A stretch of DNA of 45,888 bases from an uncultured Collinsella sp. (GTDB taxonomy: Bacteria > Actinomycetota > Coriobacteriia > Coriobacteriales > Coriobacteriaceae): positions 1 through 45,888 of the forward strand of contig CAAECW010000093.1 in assembly GCA_900754445.1 (NCBI GenBank), written 5' to 3'. Numbering within the stretch: position 1 is the first letter of the stretch; each line of letters begins with the position of its first letter. The position numbers and the translations under genes were made by a program. The notes below the pieces were generated by a model. It searched no databases, was not told where the DNA came from, and saw nothing but the letters and a program-made list of their open reading frames with translations. Shown piece by piece: positions 1 to 6,728 of the stretch.

Positions 1-65
1 TAGGATTCGAACCTATGACGTTCTGATTCGTAGTCAGACCCTCTATCCAGCTGAGGTAACGCCGC
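1..65 (-). tRNA. tRNA-Arg (anticodon ACG), 3' end cut by window edge
   Basis: Reading the minus strand from 65 down gives the 5' acceptor strand GCGGCGT, the D-arm, an anticodon loop CTACGAA (anticodon ACG, Arg) and the start of the T-arm. The last acceptor residues lie outside the window. The visible part is identical to the complete gene at 309-385, so these are tandem copies. It has its own promoter upstream (78-106). Confidence 0.93.
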
Positions 66-77
66 AACGCACGGATT

Positions 78-106
78 ATTATGCACGTGACCCCTCAATG
101 GGTCAA
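78..106 (-). promoter_or_regulatory. sigma70-type promoter of first tRNA-Arg
   Basis: On the minus strand a -35 box TTGACC (106-101) and a -10 box CATAAT (83-78) are separated by exactly 17 bp, about a dozen bases before the tRNA 5' end at 65. Confidence 0.7.
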
Positions 107-148
107 GCAACAATTTGGAAAAATTTTATGAAGCACCGATTAAGTTCC

Positions 149-231
149 TTCGCGGATCCGCACCGGCTTCGGCCGCCTGCCGGCGCCCTCGCCCGCTCGC
201 TAAAAACGCTCCGCGTTTTCTTCACGCTCGC
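149..231. repeat. tRNA-associated interspersed repeat core, copy 1
   Basis: An 83-bp GC-rich segment that matches 6442-6524 with only 4 mismatches. It holds short inverted repeats such as CGGATCCG and an AACGC/GCGTT-type hairpin. On the plus strand it is followed by a T-arm-like sequence (AGGTTCGAATCC, 242-253) identical to the T-arm of the neighbouring tRNA-Arg. Short reading frames through it look spurious. Confidence 0.8.
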
Positions 232-267
232 GCCTCGACCGAGGTTCGAATCCATGCGGTGCTTCCA

Positions 268-298
268 TAAAAGAAAAGCCCCCATTGCCGGAGGCTTT
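268..298 (-). terminator. intrinsic terminator of tRNA-Arg
   Basis: Minus-strand hairpin AGCCTCC / GGGGGCT (arms within 277-296) followed by a T-rich run, just after the tRNA 3' end at 309. Confidence 0.75.
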
Positions 299-308
299 CA
301 ATTTCAAT

Positions 309-385
309 TGGTGCGGCGTATAGGATTCGAACCTATGACGTTCTGATTCGTAGTCAGACCCTCTATCCAGCTGAGGTAACGCCGC
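309..385 (-). tRNA. tRNA-Arg (anticodon ACG)
   Basis: A complete 77-nt gene: acceptor GCGGCGT/ACGCCGC, anticodon loop CTACGAA giving ACG, T-loop TTCGAAT, discriminator A and an encoded CCA (309-311). Arg-ACG is read as ICG after deamination. It is a tandem copy of the gene at 1-65, 240 bp away. Confidence 0.97.
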
Positions 386-397
386 AGCGCGTTATTC

Positions 398-426
398 ATA
401 ATGCCACCGCCCCTAGGTCGCGTCAA
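398..426 (-). promoter_or_regulatory. promoter of second tRNA-Arg
   Basis: Minus-strand TTGACG (426-421) and CATTAT (403-398) with a 17-bp spacer, ending 12 bp before the tRNA 5' end. The rest of 386-723 shows no convincing gene. It is more AT-rich than its surroundings and must hold the promoter of the lipoprotein at 724, which I cannot place. Confidence 0.7.
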
Positions 427-723
427 GAAAAAAATTCTCTTAAAGTCAAAAAAATTTTTAGCCGCACGCATCCAAGCAACGGAAAAGCAGGTAGATGGCT
501 CGCGCCTGCCCAAATATTTTTCCCCTCCCCCATGTTGTTGCCCCACATTCAAAAATGGGACGCTTGTAGCGCTTTGCACGACGCTTTTGGGACCCAAGGC
601 ACTTCCTAAAATGCCCCCGACCGATAGCCTCGTAAGTAGGAAGGGCCCATGACGGCATCCGTTGATCCACGCAGCGACTCATGGGTCGAAATGAAAAGAA
701 CGCACACGAAAGGACGAGGACCT

Positions 724-1356
724 ATGAAGATCACCAAGAAACTACTGGCGGTATGCGTTGCGGCTCTTGCCCTGAGCATGGCCCTCATGGGCTGCAACGG
801 CGGCACAAGCTCTTCCAGTGGCGGGAGCGCTTCCAAGGGCACTACCGAGCAAAAGGAGTCCAAGAAGCCCGCGGACAACCGTATCGACTTCACCTGGTTC
901 AAGGCCTCTGTGCCCGAGGGCTATGACGTCTGGTCCGACAGCGGCGACGGCGGCTTCGTCGGCAGCATTTGCTTCAAGAATGTCGACGAGAGCGATAAGT
1001 CCATCTCCTTTGATGTTGAGTCCGACGACGCCGAGACGCTCGTTGCCGATGAAACCGAGAGCGACGGCTACGAAGCAGGTGAAGATATCACCATCGGCAA
1101 GTACACCTGGAAGACCGTCAACTTCACCTGGAACAAGACACCGAGCGTCGAACTGATCTCCGAGATTCCCGATACCGGCCAAAGCGTCGTTATCTACCTG
1201 TTCATGACGACTCCCGACGACCCCGCCGTCAAGGCATTCCTCGAGTCCCTCGAGTTCCCCGAGAACCTCGAAGAGGCGCATAACGAGGCCAAGAACATCA
1301 GCATTGCCGACCTCTGCAAGGAAAACGGCCTCACTGAGTACAAGCCGGGAAAGTAG
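724..1356 (+). CDS. putative lipoprotein, tandem paralogue 1
   Basis: A 210-residue secreted lipoprotein of unknown function. Residues 1-23 are a type II signal peptide: the basic start MKITKK, a hydrophobic stretch, and the lipobox LMGC, predicting lipidation of Cys-23. A Ser/Gly/Lys-rich linker follows, then a conserved domain beginning near RIDFTWFK and continuing past PEGYDVW. The ATG at 724 is chosen over an in-frame ATG at 649 because it sits behind AAAGGACGAGGA and starts the signal peptide. The next gene encodes a close paralogue with a near-identical signal peptide and the same motifs (TWKTVNFTW, TPS, DDPA.KAFLES.EF), so the pair arose by tandem duplication. I do not recognise the domain and assign no function. 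Confidence 0.85.
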   Translation: MKITKKLLAVCVAALALSMALMGCNGGTSSSSGGSASKGTTEQKESKKPADNRIDFTWFKASVPEGYDVWSDSGDGGFVGSICFKNVDESDKSISFDVESDDAETLVADETESDGYEAGEDITIGKYTWKTVNFTWNKTPSVELISEIPDTGQSVVIYLFMTTPDDPAVKAFLESLEFPENLEEAHNEAKNISIADLCKENGLTEYKPGK

Positions 1357-1447
1357 CCCCGCAGTTCATTTGTGTACGACAGACGTTGCTCCACACAACG
1401 GTCTGTAAGGAAAACGGAGAGGGTCGAGCAAGAAAGGACGAGAACCC

Positions 1448-2098
1448 ATGAAGATCACTAGGAAGCTATTGGCGGTATGCGTTGCGGCTCTTGCCCTGAG
1501 CATGGCCCTCATGGGCTGCAACGGCGGTAGCTCTGCAAAGCCTGCTGGCAGCGACGCCGGCAGCGCCCCCAAGCAGGCGACCGAAAAGAAGGAGTCCAAA
1601 AAGCCCGCCGACGACCGTATCGACTTTACGTGGTTCAAGGCTTACGCACCCGAGGGCTACGACGTATGGGCGCGCAGCGGAAGCGATGGCAATGTGTCTG
1701 AAATCCTCTTCAACGGCATCGAGGATAGCAACAAAGTCATCTCCTTTGGCGTAAGCTCCACGAAGGACGCCGAGACGGTTGTCACCAACGACTCGGCCCG
1801 CGATGGCTATGAGCGTGGAGAAGACGTGACCATCGGCCGGTATACCTGGAAGACCGTCAACTTTACGTGGCACAAGACACCGAGCATGCACCTCGCGACC
1901 GATATTCCCAACTCCGGAAGAAGCGTCGAGATCCCTCTCTTTATGGCGACCACCGACGACCCCGCCTGCAAGGCATTCCTCGAGTCCATTGAGTTCTGCG
2001 AAGAAGATCTTGAGGAAAAGAAGCTTGAGGCCAAGGACATTAGCATCAAGGATCTCTGCGAGGAGAACGGACTTGTCATCTCCGGAACGAGAAAGTAG
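1448..2098 (+). CDS. putative lipoprotein, tandem paralogue 2
   Basis: A 216-residue paralogue of the lipoprotein at 724. The signal peptide is almost unchanged (MKITRKLLAVC... LMGC), and the linker is rich in Ser, Lys and Ala. The mature domain again runs from RIDFTWFKA through PEGYDVW, TWKTVNFTWHKTPS and AFLESIEF to an acidic tail. Identity is highest in the first 23 residues and the motifs and lower elsewhere, so the copies have diverged. The ribosome site AAAGGACGAGA lies 6 nt before the ATG. The 91-bp gap from the first copy has a weak inverted repeat but no T-run, so the two may be cotranscribed. A strong terminator follows. Function unknown. Confidence 0.85.
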   Translation: MKITRKLLAVCVAALALSMALMGCNGGSSAKPAGSDAGSAPKQATEKKESKKPADDRIDFTWFKAYAPEGYDVWARSGSDGNVSEILFNGIEDSNKVISFGVSSTKDAETVVTNDSARDGYERGEDVTIGRYTWKTVNFTWHKTPSMHLATDIPNSGRSVEIPLFMATTDDPACKAFLESIEFCEEDLEEKKLEAKDISIKDLCEENGLVISGTRK

Positions 2099-2161
2099 CG
2101 CCAAACCCGGCATGACGCCACGCGCAGAATAGCCCGCAGGGCAGCGCGAGCGCGCGAGCAG

Positions 2162-2206
2162 GGCCCGATTCCCGCTTCCCCCGGAATCGGGCCTCTTTTT
2201 GTTTTG
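2162..2206 (+). terminator. intrinsic terminator after lipoprotein pair
   Basis: Perfect 11-bp stem GGCCCGATTCC / GGAATCGGGCC (2162-2193) followed by CTCTTTTTGTTTT on the plus strand. Confidence 0.9.
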
Positions 2207-2242
2207 GCCGTCTTCCGCGTCAAAACGTCGCAAGCCGCGCGC

Positions 2243-2276
2243 AAACAAAGGCGGCGGAGCCCCATGGCCCCGCCGC
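2243..2276 (-). terminator. terminator of serS
   Basis: Perfect stem GCGGCGGAGCC / GGCCCCGCCGC context (2251-2276). On the minus strand it is followed by CTTTGTTT, 28 bp past the serS stop. It converges with the lipoprotein terminator. Confidence 0.7.
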
Positions 2277-2304
2277 TCATCATGCGATATGTTTGCAAGA
2301 GACC

Positions 2305-3588
2305 TTACGCCTCGGGCTCGATCTTCTCGAGGCCACCCATGTAGGGACGCAGAACCTCGGGGATCGTGATGGTACCGTCGGCGTTCTGGTAGTTCTCCAG
2401 AATGGCGGCCATCGTGCGGCCAGCCGGCAGACCGGAGCCGTTGAGGGTATGCAGGTAGCGCGAACCCTTGAAGTTCTCGGGGTCGCGATACTTGATATTG
2501 GCGCGGCGAGCCTGGAAGTCGCCGCAGTTGGAGCAGGAGCTGATCTCCTTGTAGGCGTTGTAGCTCGGCAGCCAAACCTCGACGTCGTAGGTCTGACGGG
2601 CAGAGAAGCCCAGATCGCCGGTGCACAGGCTAATCACGCGATACGGAAGGCCCAGCTGCTGCAGCAGGTACTCGGCCTCGGCGGTCATGCTCTCGAGCTC
2701 CTCGTCGGACTCCTCCGGCTTGGCGAACTTGACCATCTCGACCTTGTCGAACTCGTGCTGACGGATGATGCCGCGGGTGTCGCGACCGGCGGAACCGGCC
2801 TCCTCGCGGAAGCAGGGGGTGAAGGCGGTGTAGCGGCGCGGCAGGGTGTCGGCGTCGAGGACCTCGCCGGCGTGCAGGTTGGTGAGCACGACCTCGGCGG
2901 TGGGGATCAGGAAGTTGTCGCCCGAGACGTGATAGGCGTCGTCCTCGAACTTGGGGAGCTGACCCGTGCCAAACATGGTCTGACGCTTGACGACGATGGG
3001 CGGCCACCACTCCTTAAAGCCACGGCTGGTGTGCGTGTCCAGGAAGAAGTTGATGAGAGCGCGCTCCAGGCGAGCGCCGGCGCCACCGAGAACGGTGAAG
3101 CGGCTGCCGGAGAGCTTGTTGCCGCGCTCGAAATCGAGGATGTCGAGGTCGGTACCCAGATCCCAGTGCGGCTTAAAGTCGAAGTCGAACTCGCGCGGGG
3201 TGCCCCAGCGGCGACGCTCGATGTTCTCGTCCTCGTCCTTGCCGTACGGGGTGGCCTCGCACGGGATGTTGGGCAGGTGAGCCATGAAGTCGTACTGCTC
3301 CTGCTCGAGGGCGGTACGACGCTCGGCCAGACCGTCGATCTTCTCGTTGACGGCGCGCACGGCCTCCTTGGCGGCCTCGGCCTCGTCCTTCTTGCCCTCC
3401 TTCATCAGGGCGCCGATCTTCTTGGACTCGGCGTTGCGCGTGGCCTGGAGCTCCTCGACCTCGGTGATGACGGCACGGCGCTCATCGTCGAGCTCAAAAA
3501 ACTTCTCGCGGTCCCAAGACGTCTGGCGATTGGCCATAGCGGCGTCGATGGCATCGGGGTTCTCGCGAACAAACTTGATATCAAGCAT
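2305..3588 (-). CDS. serS: serine--tRNA ligase
   Basis: Charges tRNA-Ser with serine in the cytoplasm and also supplies Ser-tRNA-Sec where selenocysteine is used. The 427-residue protein has the N-terminal signature MLDIKFVRENPD and a coiled-coil tRNA-binding arm (about residues 25-105, rich in Glu, Lys and Ala). The class II catalytic domain contains motif 2 (FREEAGSAGRDTRGIIRQHEF region) and motif 3 (GRTMAAILEN). Length is normal for the family. The ATG at 3588 is preferred over one 27 bp upstream because GGAGG lies 6 nt before it and homologues begin with MLD. It is a single-gene unit with its own terminator. No T-box is visible in front of it. Confidence 0.97.
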   Translation of the reverse strand: MLDIKFVRENPDAIDAAMANRQTSWDREKFFELDDERRAVITEVEELQATRNAESKKIGALMKEGKKDEAEAAKEAVRAVNEKIDGLAERRTALEQEQYDFMAHLPNIPCEATPYGKDEDENIERRRWGTPREFDFDFKPHWDLGTDLDILDFERGNKLSGSRFTVLGGAGARLERALINFFLDTHTSRGFKEWWPPIVVKRQTMFGTGQLPKFEDDAYHVSGDNFLIPTAEVVLTNLHAGEVLDADTLPRRYTAFTPCFREEAGSAGRDTRGIIRQHEFDKVEMVKFAKPEESDEELESMTAEAEYLLQQLGLPYRVISLCTGDLGFSARQTYDVEVWLPSYNAYKEISSCSNCGDFQARRANIKYRDPENFKGSRYLHTLNGSGLPAGRTMAAILENYQNADGTITIPEVLRPYMGGLEKIEPEA

Positions 3589-3699
3589 TAGATCCTCCGG
3601 CGATATACATTCCATTTAGGTTGCAACCTTGTACATGTATGGGCAAGTATATACTTATGAGCGTTTACGACCCAACTCAACTACGCAAGAAGGCACCCA

Positions 3700-3873
3700 A
3701 TGGACGCAGTTTTTTCCTTTTTGTTTGGCACCCGCACCGGTTTTGCCATCCTTTTCGCCGGCGGCATCCTGCTGTTTGCGATTCTTGCCTTTGTAATGGA
3801 GAAGCGCACCCATAAGATGTACGTCGACCGCGGACCCAAGTCCGAGGATGAGGAAGACAGCTTCTGGGACTAA
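3700..3873 (+). CDS. small single-pass membrane protein (57 aa)
   Basis: A short gene divergent from serS. The protein starts MDAVFSFLFGTRTG, has one hydrophobic segment (about residues 14-33, GFAILFAGGILLFAILAFV), then a basic stretch MEKRTHKM and a very acidic tail SEDEEDSFWD, consistent with one membrane span and a cytoplasmic charged tail. AGAAGG lies about 7 nt before the ATG. An AT-rich promoter-like segment (TTGTAC then TATACT, near 3629-3655) lies upstream. A strong bidirectional terminator follows at 3925. I do not recognise the family. Codon use and the clean hydrophobic/charged pattern argue that it is real. Confidence 0.75.
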   Translation: MDAVFSFLFGTRTGFAILFAGGILLFAILAFVMEKRTHKMYVDRGPKSEDEEDSFWD

Positions 3874-4042
3874 CCTGCCAAAAAGGGACAGGTTTATTTT
3901 GGTCTGTTTTATCTGGGCAAACGCAAGCGCCCCGCAACTGGAATTGAGCCAGTTGCGGGGCGCTTTTCGCTAAAAGGACAAAACCGCAGAAAATACCTGC
4001 CAAAAATAAACCCGTCCTTTTTTTGGTCGGTTTTACTGGAGG
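3874..4042. repeat. inverted repeat flanking the bidirectional terminator
   Basis: The segment 3874-3917 (CCTGCCAAAAAGGGACAGG...) and the segment 3999-4042 (CCTGCCAAAAATAAACCCG...) are related to each other both directly and, more strongly, as reverse complements over about 40 bp (CCAAAAAGGGACAGGTTTAT against its complement). The copies bracket the terminator at 3925-3967. Confidence 0.6.
3925..3967. terminator. bidirectional terminator between the 57-aa gene and proC
   Basis: Perfect 17-bp stem AAGCGCCCCGCAACTGG (3925-3941) paired with 3949-3965, loop of 7, A/T-rich on both sides. It ends the plus-strand small gene and the minus-strand proC unit. Confidence 0.9.
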
Positions 4043-4803
4043 GTGGCGTCGATGGCCTTGACCAGGGCGCTGCGCATGCCGGCGTCCTCGAGCGCGACGA
4101 CGCCCTTGATGGTGGCGCCACCAGGCGAGCACACGGCGTCCTTCATTGCGGCGGGATGCTGACCGGTTGCCAGCTGCAGCTTTGCCGTGCCCAGCACCAT
4201 CTGGCTCACGATGCGATAGGCATCGACGCGCGGAATACCGTGCTTAACGGCCGCATCGCCCAGGGCCTCGATTGCCATGGCGACAAATGCCGGGGCGCAA
4301 CCGCCCACGGTGCCGCCCACAAAAAGCAGACACGTATCGAGCTCGACTACCGTGCCGAGCTTTCCAAGCAGACCGAGCACCGTGTCGCGCTGCTCGCCGC
4401 TAAGCGTGGACGCCTTCTCGCAGGCGATAACGCCCTCGCCCACCGATACCGGCGTGTTGGGTACAGTCGAGATATGCGCGACACCCGGCAGGACCTGCTC
4501 CCACTTGGCGCTATCCCAGGTCCAGGCGACCGAAAGGACGACCTTGTCGGCAAGCGCGTCCTTCAGCGGAGCGAAAACCTTCTCGATCATGTACGGCTTG
4601 ACCGCAGCGACCACGATATCGGATGCGGCGACAACCTCTGCCGCATCATGGCAGGCGGCCATGCCGCGTGCCTGGCAACGCTCAACGAGGGCGTCGTAGC
4701 GGCCCGCGCAGGCACACATGTCGCCCGCAGATACACCGGCGGCAATCCAGCCATCGGCCATAGCGCTCGCCATATTGCCAAAACCGACAAATCCGATCTT
4801 CAT
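4033..4803 (-). CDS. proC: pyrroline-5-carboxylate reductase
   Basis: Last step of proline synthesis: reduces 1-pyrroline-5-carboxylate to L-proline with NAD(P)H in the cytosol. The 256-residue protein opens with the dinucleotide-binding motif MKIGFVGFGNMASAM. It has the AVKPYM segment typical of the Rossmann domain and the C-terminal dimerisation/catalytic signature (GGCAPAF, then SPGGATIKGVVALEDAG near residues 225-245). Length is slightly short but complete. AGAGGAC lies 9 nt before the ATG. It is codirectional with rlmH and the SPFH gene, 73 bp downstream, possibly one transcript. It ends at the bidirectional terminator. Confidence 0.95.
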   Translation of the reverse strand: MKIGFVGFGNMASAMADGWIAAGVSAGDMCACAGRYDALVERCQARGMAACHDAAEVVAASDIVVAAVKPYMIEKVFAPLKDALADKVVLSVAWTWDSAKWEQVLPGVAHISTVPNTPVSVGEGVIACEKASTLSGEQRDTVLGLLGKLGTVVELDTCLLFVGGTVGGCAPAFVAMAIEALGDAAVKHGIPRVDAYRIVSQMVLGTAKLQLATGQHPAAMKDAVCSPGGATIKGVVALEDAGMRSALVKAIDATLQ

Positions 4804-4876
4804 ATCACATAGTCCTCTCAGACACGTTCCTCAAAACGAAAGCTATTGTCCCACGCCATTGTTTCGTATTGCCGAC

Positions 4877-5347
4877 CTATTTGTGATACGGCTCGCCACG
4901 GCTGATCTTGCAGGCGCGGTAGATCTGTTCCAGCAGCACCACGCGCGCCAGGTTGTGCGGCAAGGTGATACGTCCAAAGCTGAGCATCTCGTCGGCACGG
5001 GCACGCACGGCATCGCTCACGCCATCCGAGCCGCCAATCACAAAGGCGATATCACTGTTACCTCGCAGCATAAGATCGTCGAGCCTCGCCGAGAGCTCCT
5101 CACTCGAACGCTCCTTGCCCTCGATAGCCAGCAGGATCACATGCGCTCGAGACGGCAATGCAGCAAGAATTGCCGCCCCCTCCTTGTCGCGCGCGGCATC
5201 CACGCCGCCCGCCTTAGCCGGGTCGATATCGGCCACCTCGCGGATATCCACCTTGGCATAGGCGCCTAGGCGCTTGGTGTACTCAGCGCACGCGTCCTTC
5301 CAAAAGCGCTCTTTGAGCTTGCCAACACAAACGACGGTGTATTTCAC
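4877..5347 (-). CDS. rlmH: 23S rRNA pseudouridine-1915 N3-methyltransferase
   Basis: A SPOUT-class methyltransferase that modifies pseudouridine 1915 in helix 69 of 23S rRNA on assembled 70S ribosomes. The 156-residue length is typical. Visible signatures are the start MKYTVVCVGKLKERFW, the LAIEGKERSSEELS strand, the SAM-binding knot FVIGGSDGVSDAV (about residues 103-115), and the C-terminal LPHNLARVVLLEQIYRA with the invariant ending GEPYHK. It lies 6 bp downstream of the SPFH gene, so the two are almost certainly cotranscribed. Confidence 0.97.
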   Translation of the reverse strand: MKYTVVCVGKLKERFWKDACAEYTKRLGAYAKVDIREVADIDPAKAGGVDAARDKEGAAILAALPSRAHVILLAIEGKERSSEELSARLDDLMLRGNSDIAFVIGGSDGVSDAVRARADEMLSFGRITLPHNLARVVLLEQIYRACKISRGEPYHK

Positions 5348-5353
5348 GCGTGC

Positions 5354-6292
5354 CTACTCCTTTGACTCGTTCTGAACCTTACCGGCAGCCAGCATCTGCT
5401 CGAACATAGAGGCCGACTGCGAAAAGTCGCTCGGCAGCACGACCGTCGAGGTTTTACCCGTGCGAGCGAACTCCGTCATCATCTCGGACCACTGCGTAAA
5501 CATGAACAGTTGGTTGGCCTCGTCATTGCCGACACCCGTCTCTTGGATGATCTCGAGCGAATCTTTGATACCCAGCGCGATGGCCTTGCGCTGGTTGGCG
5601 ATGCCCTCGCCCGCCTTTTCCATAGCCTCAGCCTCGGCGGTCGCCTCGGTGACGCGCTTGATGCGGTCGGCCTCAGCGAGCTCCTGTGCCGCAGCGCGCT
5701 TGCGCTGGGCAGCGTTGATGTCGTTCATGGAGTTCTCAACCTCGGTCGGCAGTGCGATTTTGGTGATGAGCGTCGACACGAGGGTGAAGCCGTAGGCGGC
5801 CATCTGCTCGGAAACGGTAGCGTTGACATCCTTGGCGATGTCATCCTTCTTGGCAAAGACCTCATCGAGTGTGTAGACGGGGATCGAAGAGCGCAGGGCG
5901 TCGGTGATGAAGTCACGCATCTGGTCGACGGGCTCCTGCAGCATGTAGTAGCTCTTGTAGATACCCGAATCTGCCGGGCCGGCGCCCATGTCATAGCTCA
6001 CGTGGTACTGAGCAGAGACCTCAAGGCCGATGGTCACGTTGTCCTGGGTCTTAACGTCGATGCCAAAACCGTTTTTCATGGTGCGCAGGCTCACCGTGGC
6101 GGCCTTGCGGTCGATCACGGGCACCTTCATGTGGAAGCCCGCGTTGACGATGCGGTTAAACTTGCCCAGGCGCTCGATGATCACGGCATGCTGTTGTTCA
6201 ACGACATAGCAGGCGTTGGGAAGCAGCAGCAACAGGATGATGATGGGAATCAAAAGGCTGGTAAGGGCGGCGATGATACCGGACAACAGCAT
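5354..6292 (-). CDS. SPFH/band-7 (stomatin-like) membrane protein
   Basis: A 312-residue stomatin/prohibitin-family protein, expected to sit in the membrane as a large oligomer and organise membrane microdomains or proteases. An N-terminal hydrophobic segment (about residues 2-27, LIPIIILLLLLPNACYVV) anchors it. The SPFH domain follows (VEQQHAVIIERLGKFNRIVNAGFHMKVPVID...), then a long Ala/Glu-rich coiled-coil (about residues 195-250) and a short C-terminal tail. The ATG at 6292 has AGAGGAGAG 5 nt upstream; an ATG 21 bp earlier has no such site. It is first in the unit with rlmH, then proC. No nfeD-type partner is present. Specific role unknown. Confidence 0.9.
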   Translation of the reverse strand: MLLSGIIAALTSLLIPIIILLLLLPNACYVVEQQHAVIIERLGKFNRIVNAGFHMKVPVIDRKAATVSLRTMKNGFGIDVKTQDNVTIGLEVSAQYHVSYDMGAGPADSGIYKSYYMLQEPVDQMRDFITDALRSSIPVYTLDEVFAKKDDIAKDVNATVSEQMAAYGFTLVSTLITKIALPTEVENSMNDINAAQRKRAAAQELAEADRIKRVTEATAEAEAMEKAGEGIANQRKAIALGIKDSLEIIQETGVGNDEANQLFMFTQWSEMMTEFARTGKTSTVVLPSDFSQSASMFEQMLAAGKVQNESKE

Positions 6293-6363
6293 GGTCTCTC
6301 CTCTGATAGGCACACGTTGGCATTAGGATACCCGCACGAAGCAGCAACGTGACATCAACAAGA

Positions 6364-6427
6364 GGCCCATAACAAAAAAGCTCCCATTGCTGGGAGCTCT
6401 TTCAATCAATGGTGCGGGCGAAAGGAC
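6364..6427 (-). repeat. truncated duplicate of tRNA-Leu 3' end plus terminator
   Basis: These 64 bp match 6553-6616 with 2 mismatches. They contain a second copy of the Leu terminator hairpin and the last acceptor and T-stem bases of tRNA-Leu, stopping inside the T-loop at GGAC. The rest of the tRNA is absent, so this is a tRNA-gene remnant downstream of the intact gene. Confidence 0.88.
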
Positions 6428-6441
6428 GTCCGCGTATCCGC

Positions 6442-6524
6442 TTCGCGGATCCGCACCGGCTTCGGCCGCCTGCCGGCGTCCTCGCCAGCTCGCTAAAATC
6501 GCTCCGCGTTTTCTTTACGCTCGC
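6442..6524. repeat. tRNA-associated interspersed repeat core, copy 2
   Basis: Matches 149-231 with 79 of 83 positions identical. It lies between the truncated and intact tRNA-Leu 3' ends. It is followed on the plus strand by AGGTTCAAGTCC (6533-6544), identical to the T-arm of tRNA-Leu next door but in inverted orientation. Confidence 0.85.
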
Positions 6525-6561
6525 TCCTTCACAGGTTCAAGTCCCTGTGATGGGCCCATAA

Positions 6562-6588
6562 CAAAAAAGCTCCCATTGCTGGGAGCTC
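6562..6588 (-). terminator. intrinsic terminator of tRNA-Leu
   Basis: Minus-strand hairpin GAGCTCCC/GGGAGCT followed by TTTTTTG, 11 bp after the tRNA 3' end. A second copy lies at 6373-6399. Confidence 0.85.
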
Positions 6589-6598
6589 TTTCATTTAA

Positions 6599-6685
6599 TG
6601 GTGCGGGCGAAAGGACTTGAACCTTCATGGGGTTGCCCCCATACGGACCTGAACCGTACGCGTCTGCCAATTCCGCCACGCCCGC
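6599..6685 (-). tRNA. tRNA-Leu (anticodon CAG)
   Basis: 87-nt class II tRNA. The acceptor GCGGGCG pairs with CGCCCGC, the anticodon loop TTCAGGT gives CAG, a long variable arm is built on TGGGG...CCCCA, the T-loop is TTCAAGT, and the CCA is encoded (6599-6601). Confidence 0.97.
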
Positions 6686-6696
6686 GTGCAGGAATT

Positions 6697-6725
6697 AGAA
6701 TAACGGAGCGCCATCGCGAACGCAA
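6697..6725 (-). promoter_or_regulatory. promoter of tRNA-Leu
   Basis: Minus-strand TTGCGT (6725-6720) and TATTCT (6702-6697), spacer 17 bp, 11 bp before the tRNA start. It lies directly after the tatD stop at 6729. Confidence 0.65.
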
Positions 6726-6728
6726 GAA

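Noticed and set aside
98..346. Short frames running through the tRNA-Arg repeat and similar ones at 6387-6620 and 12264-12759
   Set aside because: They run through tRNA genes, terminators and the repeat, have no ribosome site, and arise only because the repeat lacks stops. They are not genes.
1379..1406. Hairpin between the two lipoprotein genes as a terminator
   Set aside because: The stem is imperfect and there is no T-run behind it, so I do not call it.
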